A stretch of 40,578 nucleotides of DNA, taken from positions 1-40,578 of the forward strand of contig JBASWL010000078.1 of assembly GCA_049276455.1 (NCBI GenBank), in the 5' to 3' direction. The DNA is from Georgfuchsia sp049276455. Its GTDB lineage: Bacteria; Pseudomonadota; Gammaproteobacteria; Burkholderiales; Rhodocyclaceae. Numbering within the stretch: the first letter of the stretch is position 1; every line of letters starts with the position of its first letter. Under the pieces are notes generated by a model. That model had not been told where the DNA came from, did no database searches, and saw nothing but the letters and a program-made list of their open reading frames with translations. The translations under genes were made by a program, and so were the position numbers. Shown piece after piece: positions 1-7,254 of the stretch.

Positions 1-59
1 AACTGAAGCTGCCGAGCGTGCAGGATGTCACGCTCAGTATTGGTAGCCAATTTTTCTGA
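1..59 (+). CDS. 3' end of an unidentified gene, possibly an outer-membrane protein
   Basis: The window opens in a reading frame (first full codon at position 3) that runs for 18 codons to a TGA at 57-59. The visible tail ends VTLSIGSQFF. Alternating hydrophobic residues and a terminal phenylalanine resemble the last strand of an outer-membrane beta-barrel. The piece is too short to name, and a chance open frame is possible. Confidence 0.3.
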   Translation, partial: LKLPSVQDVTLSIGSQFF

Positions 60-271
60 CTAGAAGTCTCATCGTATTGCAGGTATTTTGGTATTGGTAC
101 GGCCTGTGTGCATGCCGAGCATGCCCCAAGACAATGAAATATTTCCTATGCCATGTGGCACATTTGCCCGAACAAGATTTGGCTGTAATGTTGACAGAAA
201 TGGAAGAGCGCATCAAATCGCTAAGGCGAACCAATGTTATCTGTGCGTAAAGTCATTTTTTTCTATATTTG

Positions 272-285
272 TTGATTTGCATCAA
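272..285. promoter_or_regulatory. Perfect FNR/ANR-type box
   Basis: TTGAT, four bases (TTGC), ATCAA is an exact match to the FNR/ANR consensus TTGAT-N4-ATCAA. It lies inside a longer 8-bp perfect dyad at 269-288. It sits upstream of the CBS-domain gene and of a TATAAT hexamer at 342-347, with its centre roughly 75 bp before the inferred transcription start. That distance would fit class I activation. The match is seen directly; oxygen control is inferred. Confidence 0.55.
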
Positions 286-341
286 CAAGCATATTGCAGG
301 CGCGCGTGAACCTTACGCAATCATTTGAACTTGAGTGAAAT

Positions 342-347
342 TATAAT
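342..347 (+). promoter_or_regulatory. Candidate -10 box for the CBS-domain gene
   Basis: A perfect TATAAT occurs here. The hexamer about 17 bp upstream (319-324) does not resemble TTGACA, which would suit a promoter that needs an activator at the FNR-type box. Transcription from here would leave a leader of roughly 190 bases before the start codon at 546. No other gene is seen in 60-545. Confidence 0.35.
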
Positions 348-545
348 TTTTACCGTGATAATTTTGGTGGCTGTGTTTGCCACTGTCATCACGCAAGTTC
401 CAGGAATTTATTCGATGTCCATCAATAGTCATGGCCCGGCTTCTTGGAAACAAGTTGTGGATGAGAAGGTGTATTGACGAGGCGAAAGCCTGGTTCTTTG
501 ACTGATGGATGTTTCGTATAGTGGTTGCCCGATGGAGGAAGTGTC

Positions 546-977
546 GTGTTCGAACTATTGGTTAGAGATGTCATGGAGCCTAAGAAGGTTCTAATGCTTT
601 CGCCTGAGACTACGGTTAGCGAGGCTGCGGAATTGATGGCGAAGAAGGCAACCGGGGCTGTGATGGTTGTTGAGCAAGAATTCTTGGTTGGAATTTTCAC
701 TGAACGTGACGCATTATTTCGGGTTATCGCACGTGGGTTAGATGCGCGCACGACGCGTCTAGCTGAGGTGATGACCGCTGAGCCAAAGACGGTTGCACCA
801 AACATGTCTTATGGATATGCTTTAGTGATAATGCAGGAGAACGGTTTCAGGCATGCGCCGGTTGTCGAAAATGGCAAACCGGTTGGGATAGTCGGGTCTC
901 GCAATGCAATGGACCCAGAGTTGGAAGAGTTTGCGGCTGAGGCAAATCGGCGCGAGTACATCCGCGTGGGTCATTAG
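546..977 (+). CDS. Two-CBS-domain protein
   Basis: A small soluble protein of 143 residues made almost wholly of a tandem CBS pair (Bateman module), about residues 5-55 and 68-120. The first repeat opens with VRDVMEPKKVLMLSPETTVS and the second with LAEVMTAEPKTVAP. Both carry the usual G-(I/F)-(F/V)-(T/G)-x-R ending (VGIFTERD, VGIVGSRN). Such stand-alone pairs bind adenine nucleotides or similar ligands, but the ligand and partner are unknown here. The start is taken as GTG at 546 because GGAGGAA at 534-540 lies just before it. A TTG at 525 in the same frame would add seven residues but would have that ribosome site inside the gene. The gene stands alone, with an FNR-type box upstream, so a role under low oxygen is possible but inferred. 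Confidence 0.85.
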   Translation: MFELLVRDVMEPKKVLMLSPETTVSEAAELMAKKATGAVMVVEQEFLVGIFTERDALFRVIARGLDARTTRLAEVMTAEPKTVAPNMSYGYALVIMQENGFRHAPVVENGKPVGIVGSRNAMDPELEEFAAEANRREYIRVGH

Positions 978-989
978 GTCGACGAATGT

Positions 990-1019
990 ACATTGCCAGG
1001 TGGACTACTTGTGGCATGT
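990..1019 (+). other. Small hairpin after the CBS gene
   Basis: ACATTGCCA (990-998) and TGGCATGT (1012-1019) can pair with one bulged base. There is no T-run directly after it, so it is at best a weak terminator. Nothing else was recognised in 978-1199. Confidence 0.2.
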
Positions 1020-1199
1020 CTACCTTCAATAGATAGTTATTGATTCCTTTTTTCGTGTTCATTTGCTGTACGGAGAATTGCTGCAATTCAACGAGCCCAC
1101 GGCCGTTTCAGTTGCGCTGTACATGCTGTCACAGTCAGGATTACTGCAACTACAGGGAACGATTTATCCGCTAATGACTAGAAGCGTCGCTGATTTTGT

Positions 1200-1820
1200 G
1201 TGACCGGATCGCACCTGAACTCACTCTGGCATCTCTACCTCCTCGAATGCGCAGACGGTTCCGTCTACGCGGGAATCACGACAGACGTAGATCGACGGTT
1301 TGGTGAACACGTTTCCGGCAAGGGAGGGCGCTATACTCGATCCCACAAGCCGGTTTGCTTGTTGGCATCCCAACCTGTCGGGACGCGGTCACAAGCACTG
1401 CGTGCCGAACTGGCCATCAAACGCCTGCCCAAGGGAAAGAAGTTGTCGGCGCTGCGTTCGTTCGGACTGATCGGGGGAACCGATGTTGTTTACCATTTAC
1501 TCACTACAGGGAGGAATCACCGCATGAACAAGTCTGAACTCATTGAAGTCATCGCCAAGGAAGTCGATATCAGCAAGGCTGCCGCAGAGAAAGTGCTGTC
1601 CGCCACGACTGCTGCCATTGTCAAGGCCGTGTCCAAGGGCGATAGTGTTGCACTAATCGGTTTTGGCAGCTTCTCGTCCTCGAAACGTGCTGCCCGTACT
1701 GGCAGAAATCCTCAAACCGGCAAGGAACTCAAGATTGCCGCTGCAACGGTGCCGCGCTTTAAAGCGGGCGCCACTTTCAAGAACGCCGTCGCGGGCAAAA
1801 AGGCCGCAAAAAAGAAGTAA
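1200..1820 (+). CDS. GIY-YIG nuclease domain in frame with HU
   Basis: One uninterrupted frame of 206 codons. Residues about 10-92 are a small GIY-YIG domain of the YhbQ/UPF0213 type: LYLLECADGSVYAGITTDVD supplies the paired LYL/YAG strands, RRFGEH the conserved arginine region, and LRAELAIKRL the catalytic-type glutamate. Stand-alone members end at about 90-100 residues. Here there is no stop codon, and the frame continues into the methionine of a complete HU protein (residues 109-206). The start is GTG 1200, and its ribosome-binding site is poor. The frame can be a true fusion, a GIY-YIG gene that lost its stop, or two products from one frame, because HU has its own strong ribosome site. 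HU itself is certain; the fused product is not shown. Confidence 0.6.
   Translation: MTGSHLNSLWHLYLLECADGSVYAGITTDVDRRFGEHVSGKGGRYTRSHKPVCLLASQPVGTRSQALRAELAIKRLPKGKKLSALRSFGLIGGTDVVYHLLTTGRNHRMNKSELIEVIAKEVDISKAAAEKVLSATTAAIVKAVSKGDSVALIGFGSFSSSKRAARTGRNPQTGKELKIAAATVPRFKAGATFKNAVAGKKAAKKK
1524..1820 (+). CDS. hup: HU-type DNA-binding protein
   Basis: A 98-residue histone-like protein that bends and compacts DNA in the nucleoid. It begins MNKSELIEVIAKE and has the conserved core GDSVALIGFGSF, then the DNA-contacting arm with RNPQTGKE. It ends in a lysine-rich tail (GKKAAKKK), slightly longer than the usual 90 residues. The start at ATG 1524 is supported by GGGAGGAA ending about seven bases upstream. 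The upstream GIY-YIG frame joins it without a stop, so HU may also be made as a C-terminal part of a longer product. A good terminator follows at 1841-1873. Confidence 0.9.
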   Translation: MNKSELIEVIAKEVDISKAAAEKVLSATTAAIVKAVSKGDSVALIGFGSFSSSKRAARTGRNPQTGKELKIAAATVPRFKAGATFKNAVAGKKAAKKK

Positions 1821-1840
1821 TCGTGTAGTGCTTATGGTGG

Positions 1841-1873
1841 GCGCGGATAGCATGCCAAGCCATCCGCGCTTTT
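1841..1873 (+). terminator. Terminator after HU
   Basis: GCGCGGAT (1841-1848) pairs perfectly with ATCCGCGC (1862-1869), followed by TTTT. It lies 20 bases after the HU stop and just before the HNH gene. Confidence 0.65.
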
Positions 1874-1882
1874 CCCACAACC

Positions 1883-2257
1883 ATGCTGACCGACAAAATT
1901 CCCGATCACGCCAGGCTGGATCGCCTTGTTGCTGATGCTCGTCGCGCGTCCGATCAACGCGATCAGGACTACCGCGAGCGTGCGCTGAAAATCTATCCCT
2001 GGATCTGCGGCCGTTGCGCCCGCGAATTCACCCGCGCCAACCTGCGCGAACTGACGGTGCACCACCGCGACCACAATCACGACAACAATCCGCCCGACGG
2101 CAGCAACTGGGAGTTGCTGTGCCTGTATTGCCATGACAACGAGCATCAGCGGCAACTGGAAGCAAGCGGTGGCGGAACCAGGCAGACAGCAAGGGGTGAG
2201 GTCGCTACCCACTCCCCCTTTGCCAACCTTAAGGATTTGCTGCAGAAGAAGAGTTGA
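1883..2257 (+). CDS. yajD: HNH nuclease family protein, YajD type
   Basis: A 124-residue soluble protein of the YajD HNH family, close to the family's usual size. The fold shows as WICGRCAREF (first CxxC), then LTVHHRDHNHDNNPPDGSNW with the HH of the HNH core, then LLCLYCHDNEH with the second CxxC and final histidine. The cysteine pairs probably hold a structural zinc and the histidine/asparagine set a catalytic metal. YajD proteins are widespread but poorly characterised, so the substrate is not known. ATG 1883 follows the HU terminator by ten bases and has no strong ribosome site, so expression may partly come from read-through. The gene ends opposite acnB. Confidence 0.85.
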   Translation: MLTDKIPDHARLDRLVADARRASDQRDQDYRERALKIYPWICGRCAREFTRANLRELTVHHRDHNHDNNPPDGSNWELLCLYCHDNEHQRQLEASGGGTRQTARGEVATHSPFANLKDLLQKKS

Positions 2258-2260
2258 ATC

Positions 2261-2297
2261 CGCCTCCGGGTATAAGGAGGCGTTGTGTTCTTCTTCT
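2261..2297. terminator. Terminator between yajD and acnB
   Basis: CGCCTCC (2261-2267) pairs with GGAGGCG (2276-2282), followed on the plus strand by a T-rich stretch (TTGTGTTCTTCTTCT). It lies between the convergent ends of yajD and acnB and may serve both directions. Confidence 0.5.
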
Positions 2298-2308
2298 GCT
2301 CCGCTGCC

Positions 2309-4894
2309 TTATACCGTAACGCTATCCGCCACTTCCTTGTATTCCGCAATCTGATCGAAGCTCATGTAGCGATACACATCGGCGGCTTTGGCTTCCAGCG
2401 TCTTGACCTGCGCCATGTACTCGGCCACGGTCGGGATTTTGCCGATCAGCGCGCATACCGCTGCAAGTTCCGCCGAGCCGAGATAAACGCGGGTATCGAT
2501 GCCGAGCCGGTTCGGGAAGTTGCGAGTTGAGGTCGACATCGCGGTTGAGCCTTTTCTCACCTGCGCCTGGTTGCCCATGCATAGCGAACAGCCTGGCATT
2601 TCCATGCGCGCGCCGGTACGGCCGAGAATTCCGTAATGTCCTTCCTCGGTCAGCACGAACTGGTCCATTTTGGTCGGCGGCGCGATCCAAAGACGTACCG
2701 GGATGTCGCTCTTGCCTTCGAGCAGCTTGCTGGCGGCGCGGAAATGACCGATGTTGGTCATGCAACTGCCGATGAACACTTCGTCGATCTTGTCGCCGGC
2801 GACTTCGGAAAGCAGCTTGACGTCGTCCGGATCGTTGGGGCAGGCGAGGATCGGTTCCTTGACATCGGCCAGATCGATCTCGATTACGGCAGCATATTCG
2901 GCGTCGGCGTCGCGCGTCAGCAATTCAGGCTTGGCGAGCCAGGCTTCCATGGCCTTGATGCGGCGGCCGAGTGTACGGGCATCCTGATAACCGTTCGCTA
3001 TCATCCACTTCATCAGCGTGATGTTGGAGCGCATGTACTCGATGATCGGCTCCTTGTTGAGCTGCACCGCACAGGCAGCGGCGGAACGTTCGGCCGCAGC
3101 GTCCGACAATTCGAATGCCTGTTCCACCTTGAGGTCGGGCAGACCTTCGATTTCGAGGATGCGGCCAGAGAAGACGTTCTTCTTGCCTTTCTTTTCGACC
3201 GTAAGCAGTCCCTGGCGGATGGCGTAGAGCGGGATCGCATTGACCAGGTCGCGCAGCGTAAGGCCGGGGTTGAGCTTGCCCTTGAAGCGCACCAGCACCG
3301 ATTCAGGCATATCGAGCGGCATCACGCCAGTGGCGGCGCCAAATGCCACAAGGCCGGAGCCGGCCGGGAAAGAAATGCCAATCGGGAAGCGGGTGTGGCT
3401 GTCGCCGCCAGTGCCGACGGTGTCGGGCAGCAACAGGCGATTGAGCCACGAGTGAATCACCCCGTCGCCAGGGCGCAGGGCGACGCCGCCACGAGTGGAG
3501 ATGAAGGCCGGCAGTTCATGGTGCATCTTCACGTCGATGGGCTTCGGATAGGCCGCGGTGTGGCAGAAGGATTGCATCACCAGGTCGGCGGAGAAGCCGA
3601 GGCAGGCGAGGTCCTTTAATTCGTCACGCGTCATCGGACCGGTAGTATCCTGTGAACCGACAGTGGTCATCTTCGGTTCGCAGTAAGTGCCGGGACGGAC
3701 GCCCTTGCCCTCGGGCAATCCACATGCCCGGCCGACCATTTTCTGTGCGAGCGAGTAGCCTTTGCCCGAGTCCTCGGGCGCTTGCGGCAGGCGGAACAGC
3801 GTCGAGACCGGCAGCCCCAGCGCTTCGCGCGCCTTGGTTGTGAGACCGCGACCAATGATGAGTGGTATGCGGCCGCCGGCGCGCACCTCATCGAAAATGA
3901 CATCGGACTTGACCTTGAACTCGGCGATGACTTGGCCGTTTTTCAGCGCCTTGCCTTCGTAGGGGCGCAGTTCAATCACATCGCCCATGTCCATCTTGTT
4001 GACGTCGAGCTCGATCGGCAGCGCGCCGGCATCTTCCATGGTGTTGTAGAAGATCGGCGCGATTTTGGTGCCGAGGCAGACACCACCGAAGCGCTTGTTC
4101 GGCACAAAAGGGATGTCTTCACCGGTGAACCAGAGCACCGAGTTGGTCGCGGATTTGCGCGAGGAGCCGGTGCCGACGACATCGCCGACATAGGCGATGA
4201 GGTTGCCTTTGGTTTTGAGCGCTTCGAGCTGCTTGACCGGGCCGCGGCTGCCCGGCTCATCTGCATCGATGCCGGGACGCGCATTTTTCAGCATCGCCAG
4301 TGCATGCAGCGGGATGTCGGGGCGGCTCCACGCATCAGGTGCGGGCGAAAGATCGTCGGTATTGGTTTCGCCGGTGACCTTGAACACGGTAAGCGTCAGG
4401 CTCTTCGGCACTTCGGGGCGGCTCGTGAACCATTCGGCATCCGCCCAGGATTGGAGTACTGCCTTGGCCTTGGCGTTGCCCTTGTCAGCCTTGGTCTTGA
4501 CGTCGTGAAAGTAGTCGAACACCAGCAGTGTCTTCTTCAGTCCCTCGGCCGCGATGTTGCCGACCTGGGCGTCATCGAGCAGATCGATCATCGCCTCGAT
4601 GTTGAAGCCGCCAAGCATCGTGCCGAGCAATTCGGTTGCTTTTTCGCGCGAAATCAGCGCGCAGGACTCACTGCCCTTGGCAACGGCAGAAAGGAAGCCA
4701 GCCTTGACCCTGGCAGCATCATCCACGCCAGCCGGCACGCGATGCGTGATCAGTTCGACGAGGAACGCCTCCTCGCCCTTGGGCGGCGCTTTCAGTAGCG
4801 CGACTAGCTGCTCGGTTTGCTGGGCGCTCAAGGGCAGGGGCGGGATGCCGAGCGCGGCGCGTTCGGCAACATGCTGACGGTAGGCTTCTAGCAT
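2309..4894 (-). CDS. acnB: Aconitate hydratase B (2-methylisocitrate dehydratase)
   Basis: Bifunctional aconitase B of 861 residues (E. coli enzyme 865), converting citrate to isocitrate in the citric acid cycle and able to act on 2-methylisocitrate. The N-terminal HEAT-like domain starts MLEAYRQHVAERAALG, followed by the swivel domain and the iron-sulphur core. Cluster cysteines are visible in FIGSCMTNIGHF and in PGCSLCMGNQ near the C-terminus. The start at 4894 is chosen by the family's conserved MLExYRxH opening; a TTG five codons upstream (4909) would add an unneeded MKEIV-type extension. It is the last gene of the leftward mdh / lyase-like / acnB group, 25 bases after the preceding gene. 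Family and function are certain. Confidence 0.97.
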   Translation of the reverse strand: MLEAYRQHVAERAALGIPPLPLSAQQTEQLVALLKAPPKGEEAFLVELITHRVPAGVDDAARVKAGFLSAVAKGSESCALISREKATELLGTMLGGFNIEAMIDLLDDAQVGNIAAEGLKKTLLVFDYFHDVKTKADKGNAKAKAVLQSWADAEWFTSRPEVPKSLTLTVFKVTGETNTDDLSPAPDAWSRPDIPLHALAMLKNARPGIDADEPGSRGPVKQLEALKTKGNLIAYVGDVVGTGSSRKSATNSVLWFTGEDIPFVPNKRFGGVCLGTKIAPIFYNTMEDAGALPIELDVNKMDMGDVIELRPYEGKALKNGQVIAEFKVKSDVIFDEVRAGGRIPLIIGRGLTTKAREALGLPVSTLFRLPQAPEDSGKGYSLAQKMVGRACGLPEGKGVRPGTYCEPKMTTVGSQDTTGPMTRDELKDLACLGFSADLVMQSFCHTAAYPKPIDVKMHHELPAFISTRGGVALRPGDGVIHSWLNRLLLPDTVGTGGDSHTRFPIGISFPAGSGLVAFGAATGVMPLDMPESVLVRFKGKLNPGLTLRDLVNAIPLYAIRQGLLTVEKKGKKNVFSGRILEIEGLPDLKVEQAFELSDAAAERSAAACAVQLNKEPIIEYMRSNITLMKWMIANGYQDARTLGRRIKAMEAWLAKPELLTRDADAEYAAVIEIDLADVKEPILACPNDPDDVKLLSEVAGDKIDEVFIGSCMTNIGHFRAASKLLEGKSDIPVRLWIAPPTKMDQFVLTEEGHYGILGRTGARMEMPGCSLCMGNQAQVRKGSTAMSTSTRNFPNRLGIDTRVYLGSAELAAVCALIGKIPTVAEYMAQVKTLEAKAADVYRYMSFDQIAEYKEVADSVTV

Positions 4895-4919
4895 GACAAT
4901 TTCTTTCAAATAAAGGGGT

Positions 4920-5939
4920 TCAGGAAAAAAAGCGGGATTGGGTATCTGCCGTGAGCTTCATGCCTGTGGCGTGAGCACGCTGCAGCAATTCCCAGTAAAA
5001 ACGGTAAGAGGCACGGTCGTGCAGTTTACCCTCATGTTTGATTGGCCCCCAAGAAGCTTCTTGCGCGGCAGCGAGAATATCGCCGGCATGGTGGATGTCG
5101 TCGAAGGAGGGCCGCATGGCTTCAATGATGGGCAGAATCTGGTTGGGATGAATGCTCCACATACGCAGGAAACCAAATTCGCTTTGCGCGCGCATTGCGT
5201 CGTTGCGCACCACGGTCACGTCGTGGATTTCAGTGGTGACGTTGTGGGTGGCAATAATGCCGTTGCCCAATGCAGCTGCGGCAATTTCGCACTTGGCACG
5301 CGCAATCAAAGGATGGTTGAACTGCCCTGGCGATTTCATAGCGCTGGCAGGGATCGCGCCGTGATGCGCGCTGACGAAATCCATGAGGCCGAAGTCGAGC
5401 GATTCAACTTGGGGCAGGGCGGCGATCTGCCATGCATGGTTCAGTGCCCCGTGCGTTTCGATCAGTACATGCACTGGGATTTCGCGTTTGATGCCGTGTT
5501 GTTTGCGTGCATCATCAAGTGCTGCTATCTGCGTTGCGGCATCATCGAACGACTCTGGTTTCGGGATGACAATATAGGCGACTTCGTTGCCTGCTGCACC
5601 GATGATGATGTCGAGATCGTCACACCAGTGTGGATGCGTGATGTCGTGGATGCGTGCGCCAATGCGGCAAATGTGCTGCTCATTACGTGATTCTGCAACG
5701 TGTGACGCAGCTTCAGAAATGAGTGCAGCGACCATCTCGGCGTGTTCCTTTTCGTGGCCTGAGGGTGCGCCGTCTTCACAATCTGCCGTGATGTCGAAAA
5801 TCGGCCCAAGTTCCGACTGCAACTGGAGCGCCTTGCGAATCAGTTTTTCATTGCCGGCATAATGTTCGCAAGCGGCCAGTGCAGGTAATGGTTTGACGCC
5901 TAGGTAAAGAATATCAGTGGGATGAAGGGGTTTTGTCAC
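4920..5939 (-). CDS. HpcH/HpaI aldolase / citrate lyase beta-like protein
   Basis: A protein of about 339 residues of the CitE-like family, a TIM barrel that cleaves or forms acyl-CoA esters such as malyl-CoA or citramalyl-CoA. Features seen: the metal-site segment ITADCEDGAPSGHEKEHAE, RIGARIHDITHPHW with the substrate arginine, IVIPKPES, and HVLIETHGALNHAW with the second acidic ligand. No acyl-carrier or citrate-lyase alpha/gamma genes are present, so it is not part of a classical citrate lyase. It lies between mdh and acnB in the same direction, which points to organic-acid metabolism, perhaps as a malyl-CoA-type lyase or thioesterase. The start is taken as GTG 5939 with AAAGAGA upstream; TTG 5960 is an alternative. 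The exact substrate cannot be read from the sequence. Confidence 0.85.
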   Translation of the reverse strand: MTKPLHPTDILYLGVKPLPALAACEHYAGNEKLIRKALQLQSELGPIFDITADCEDGAPSGHEKEHAEMVAALISEAASHVAESRNEQHICRIGARIHDITHPHWCDDLDIIIGAAGNEVAYIVIPKPESFDDAATQIAALDDARKQHGIKREIPVHVLIETHGALNHAWQIAALPQVESLDFGLMDFVSAHHGAIPASAMKSPGQFNHPLIARAKCEIAAAALGNGIIATHNVTTEIHDVTVVRNDAMRAQSEFGFLRMWSIHPNQILPIIEAMRPSFDDIHHAGDILAAAQEASWGPIKHEGKLHDRASYRFYWELLQRAHATGMKLTADTQSRFFS

Positions 5940-5992
5940 TATTCTCTTTGTTTGTAACAAAAACAGAATCCAAAAAACTTTGCTGCAGAGAC

Positions 5993-6027
5993 TACAGAGA
6001 CCACAGGAGAAAACTGTGGTCTCTGTA
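5993..6027. terminator. 14-bp perfect hairpin downstream of mdh
   Basis: TACAGAGACCACAG (5993-6006) and CTGTGGTCTCTGTA (6014-6027) form a perfect stem with a seven-base loop. It lies between the mdh stop and the next leftward gene. On the minus strand the following T-run is about 15 bases away, so it may be an attenuator, an RNA-stabilising hairpin or an intergenic repeat rather than a clean terminator. Confidence 0.55.
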
Positions 6028-6047
6028 TTTTGTTGCTCTTTCTATGC

Positions 6048-7037
6048 TTAGCTCAGCATTGATTTGACGCCGTCCTGCTCTTCCTGTAATTCCTTAAGTG
6101 TGAAATCCATTTTCTCACGCGAGAAAGCATCGATTTCAAGGCCAGTGACGCGCTGGTACTTGCCCCCGGCGCAGGTGACGGGTACGCCATACAGGGTACC
6201 TTCGGGGATGCCATAACTGCCATCCGAGGGGATGCCCATGGTGACCCACTTGCCGTCGGTGCCAAGAGCCCAGTCCCTCATATGGTCGATGGCGGCATTG
6301 GCGGCAGATGCTGCGGATGAAACACCTCGTGCTTCGATGATCGCTGCGCCGCGCTTGCCAACCTTGGGAATGAATTCGTTCTTGTACCAGGCATCGTCAT
6401 TCACGGCAGCAGGAGCAGGTTGGCCGGCGATGGTGGCGAAGCGGTAGTCGGGGTACATGGTAGGAGAGTGATTTCCCCATACAACCAATCTCTCCATGCT
6501 GTCGACTGCTTTGCCGGTTTTTGTGGCGAGTTGCGAAAGTGCGCGATTGTGATCGAGACGCAGCATCGCGGTAAAGTTGGCGGCATTCAGATCGGGCGCG
6601 GACTTCATGGCGATCCAGGCATTAGTATTGGCGGGGTTGCCCACCACCAGCACCTTGACATTGCGCGAAGCGACTTTGTTCAGCGCCTTGCCTTGGGTGA
6701 TGAATATCTTGGCGTTTTCGAGTAGCAGATCCTTGCGCTCCATGCCAGGACCACGTGGTTTGGCTCCAACGAGCAAGGCATAGTCGGCGTCCTTGAAAGC
6801 TACTTCAGGGTCGTCAGTGCCGACCATGCCGGCCAGCAACGGGAAGGCGCAGTCATCGAGTTCCATCATTACGCCCTTTAGCGCCGCCTGTGCCTTGTCG
6901 ATCGGTAATTCGAGCATTTGCAAGATGACGGGCTGATCCTTGCCGAGCATTTCGCCGCTGGCGATACGGAACAGCAGGGCATAACCGATTTGTCCGGCGG
7001 CGCCGGTGACTGCAACACGAACGGGGGCTTTGGCCAT
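6048..7037 (-). CDS. mdh: Malate dehydrogenase (NAD-dependent)
   Basis: A 329-residue malate dehydrogenase that oxidises malate to oxaloacetate. It is of the cytosolic-type group (MalDH type 2) common in betaproteobacteria. The Rossmann loop is VTGAAGQIGYALLFRIASG (residues 10-28). The mobile-loop arginines lie in KPRGPGMERKD, the NAD/substrate segment is VVGNPANTNA, DHNRAL carries the substrate-binding arginine, and VVWGNHSP holds the catalytic histidine (H190). Start ATG 7037 has AAGGAG seven bases upstream. It is the first gene of the leftward group and is divergent from citrate synthase, with 217 bp between them holding a CRP/FNR-like dyad. Confidence 0.96.
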   Translation of the reverse strand: MAKAPVRVAVTGAAGQIGYALLFRIASGEMLGKDQPVILQMLELPIDKAQAALKGVMMELDDCAFPLLAGMVGTDDPEVAFKDADYALLVGAKPRGPGMERKDLLLENAKIFITQGKALNKVASRNVKVLVVGNPANTNAWIAMKSAPDLNAANFTAMLRLDHNRALSQLATKTGKAVDSMERLVVWGNHSPTMYPDYRFATIAGQPAPAAVNDDAWYKNEFIPKVGKRGAAIIEARGVSSAASAANAAIDHMRDWALGTDGKWVTMGIPSDGSYGIPEGTLYGVPVTCAGGKYQRVTGLEIDAFSREKMDFTLKELQEEQDGVKSMLS

Positions 7038-7135
7038 TTCAGATTCTCCTTGAGGAAGGGTGGGGTTGGTAAAAAAGTGTGCGGCGCAGAAGGCAATATG
7101 TTTAAATATAGTGATGGCATTTGCCTGTGCCAGAC

Positions 7136-7149
7136 TTGATCTTGGTCAA
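7136..7149. promoter_or_regulatory. CRP/FNR-family dyad between mdh and gltA
   Basis: TTGAT, CTTG, GTCAA differs from the FNR consensus TTGAT-N4-ATCAA by one base and keeps the TTGA-N6-TCAA core of the CRP/FNR family. It is centred near 7142.5 in the 217-bp divergent region, about 112 bp before the gltA start and 105 bp before the mdh start. A weak -10 (TATAAC, 7205-7210) for gltA would put it near -75. Which regulator binds, if any, is inferred. Confidence 0.4.
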
Positions 7150-7254
7150 CGACAGGCAATCGAAAGATACTTGAAAATGATTTTTTAGTTTTGCACGGGG
7201 ACTTTATAACCTCAGCAAACGATACAAGCTTAGCAAGCAATAGGAGATAGGTAC

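Noticed and set aside
2636..4798. Two long open frames of over 300 codons on the plus strand
   Set aside because: They lie wholly antisense to acnB, which has clear family motifs. They have no domain and arise from the codon pattern of the real gene.
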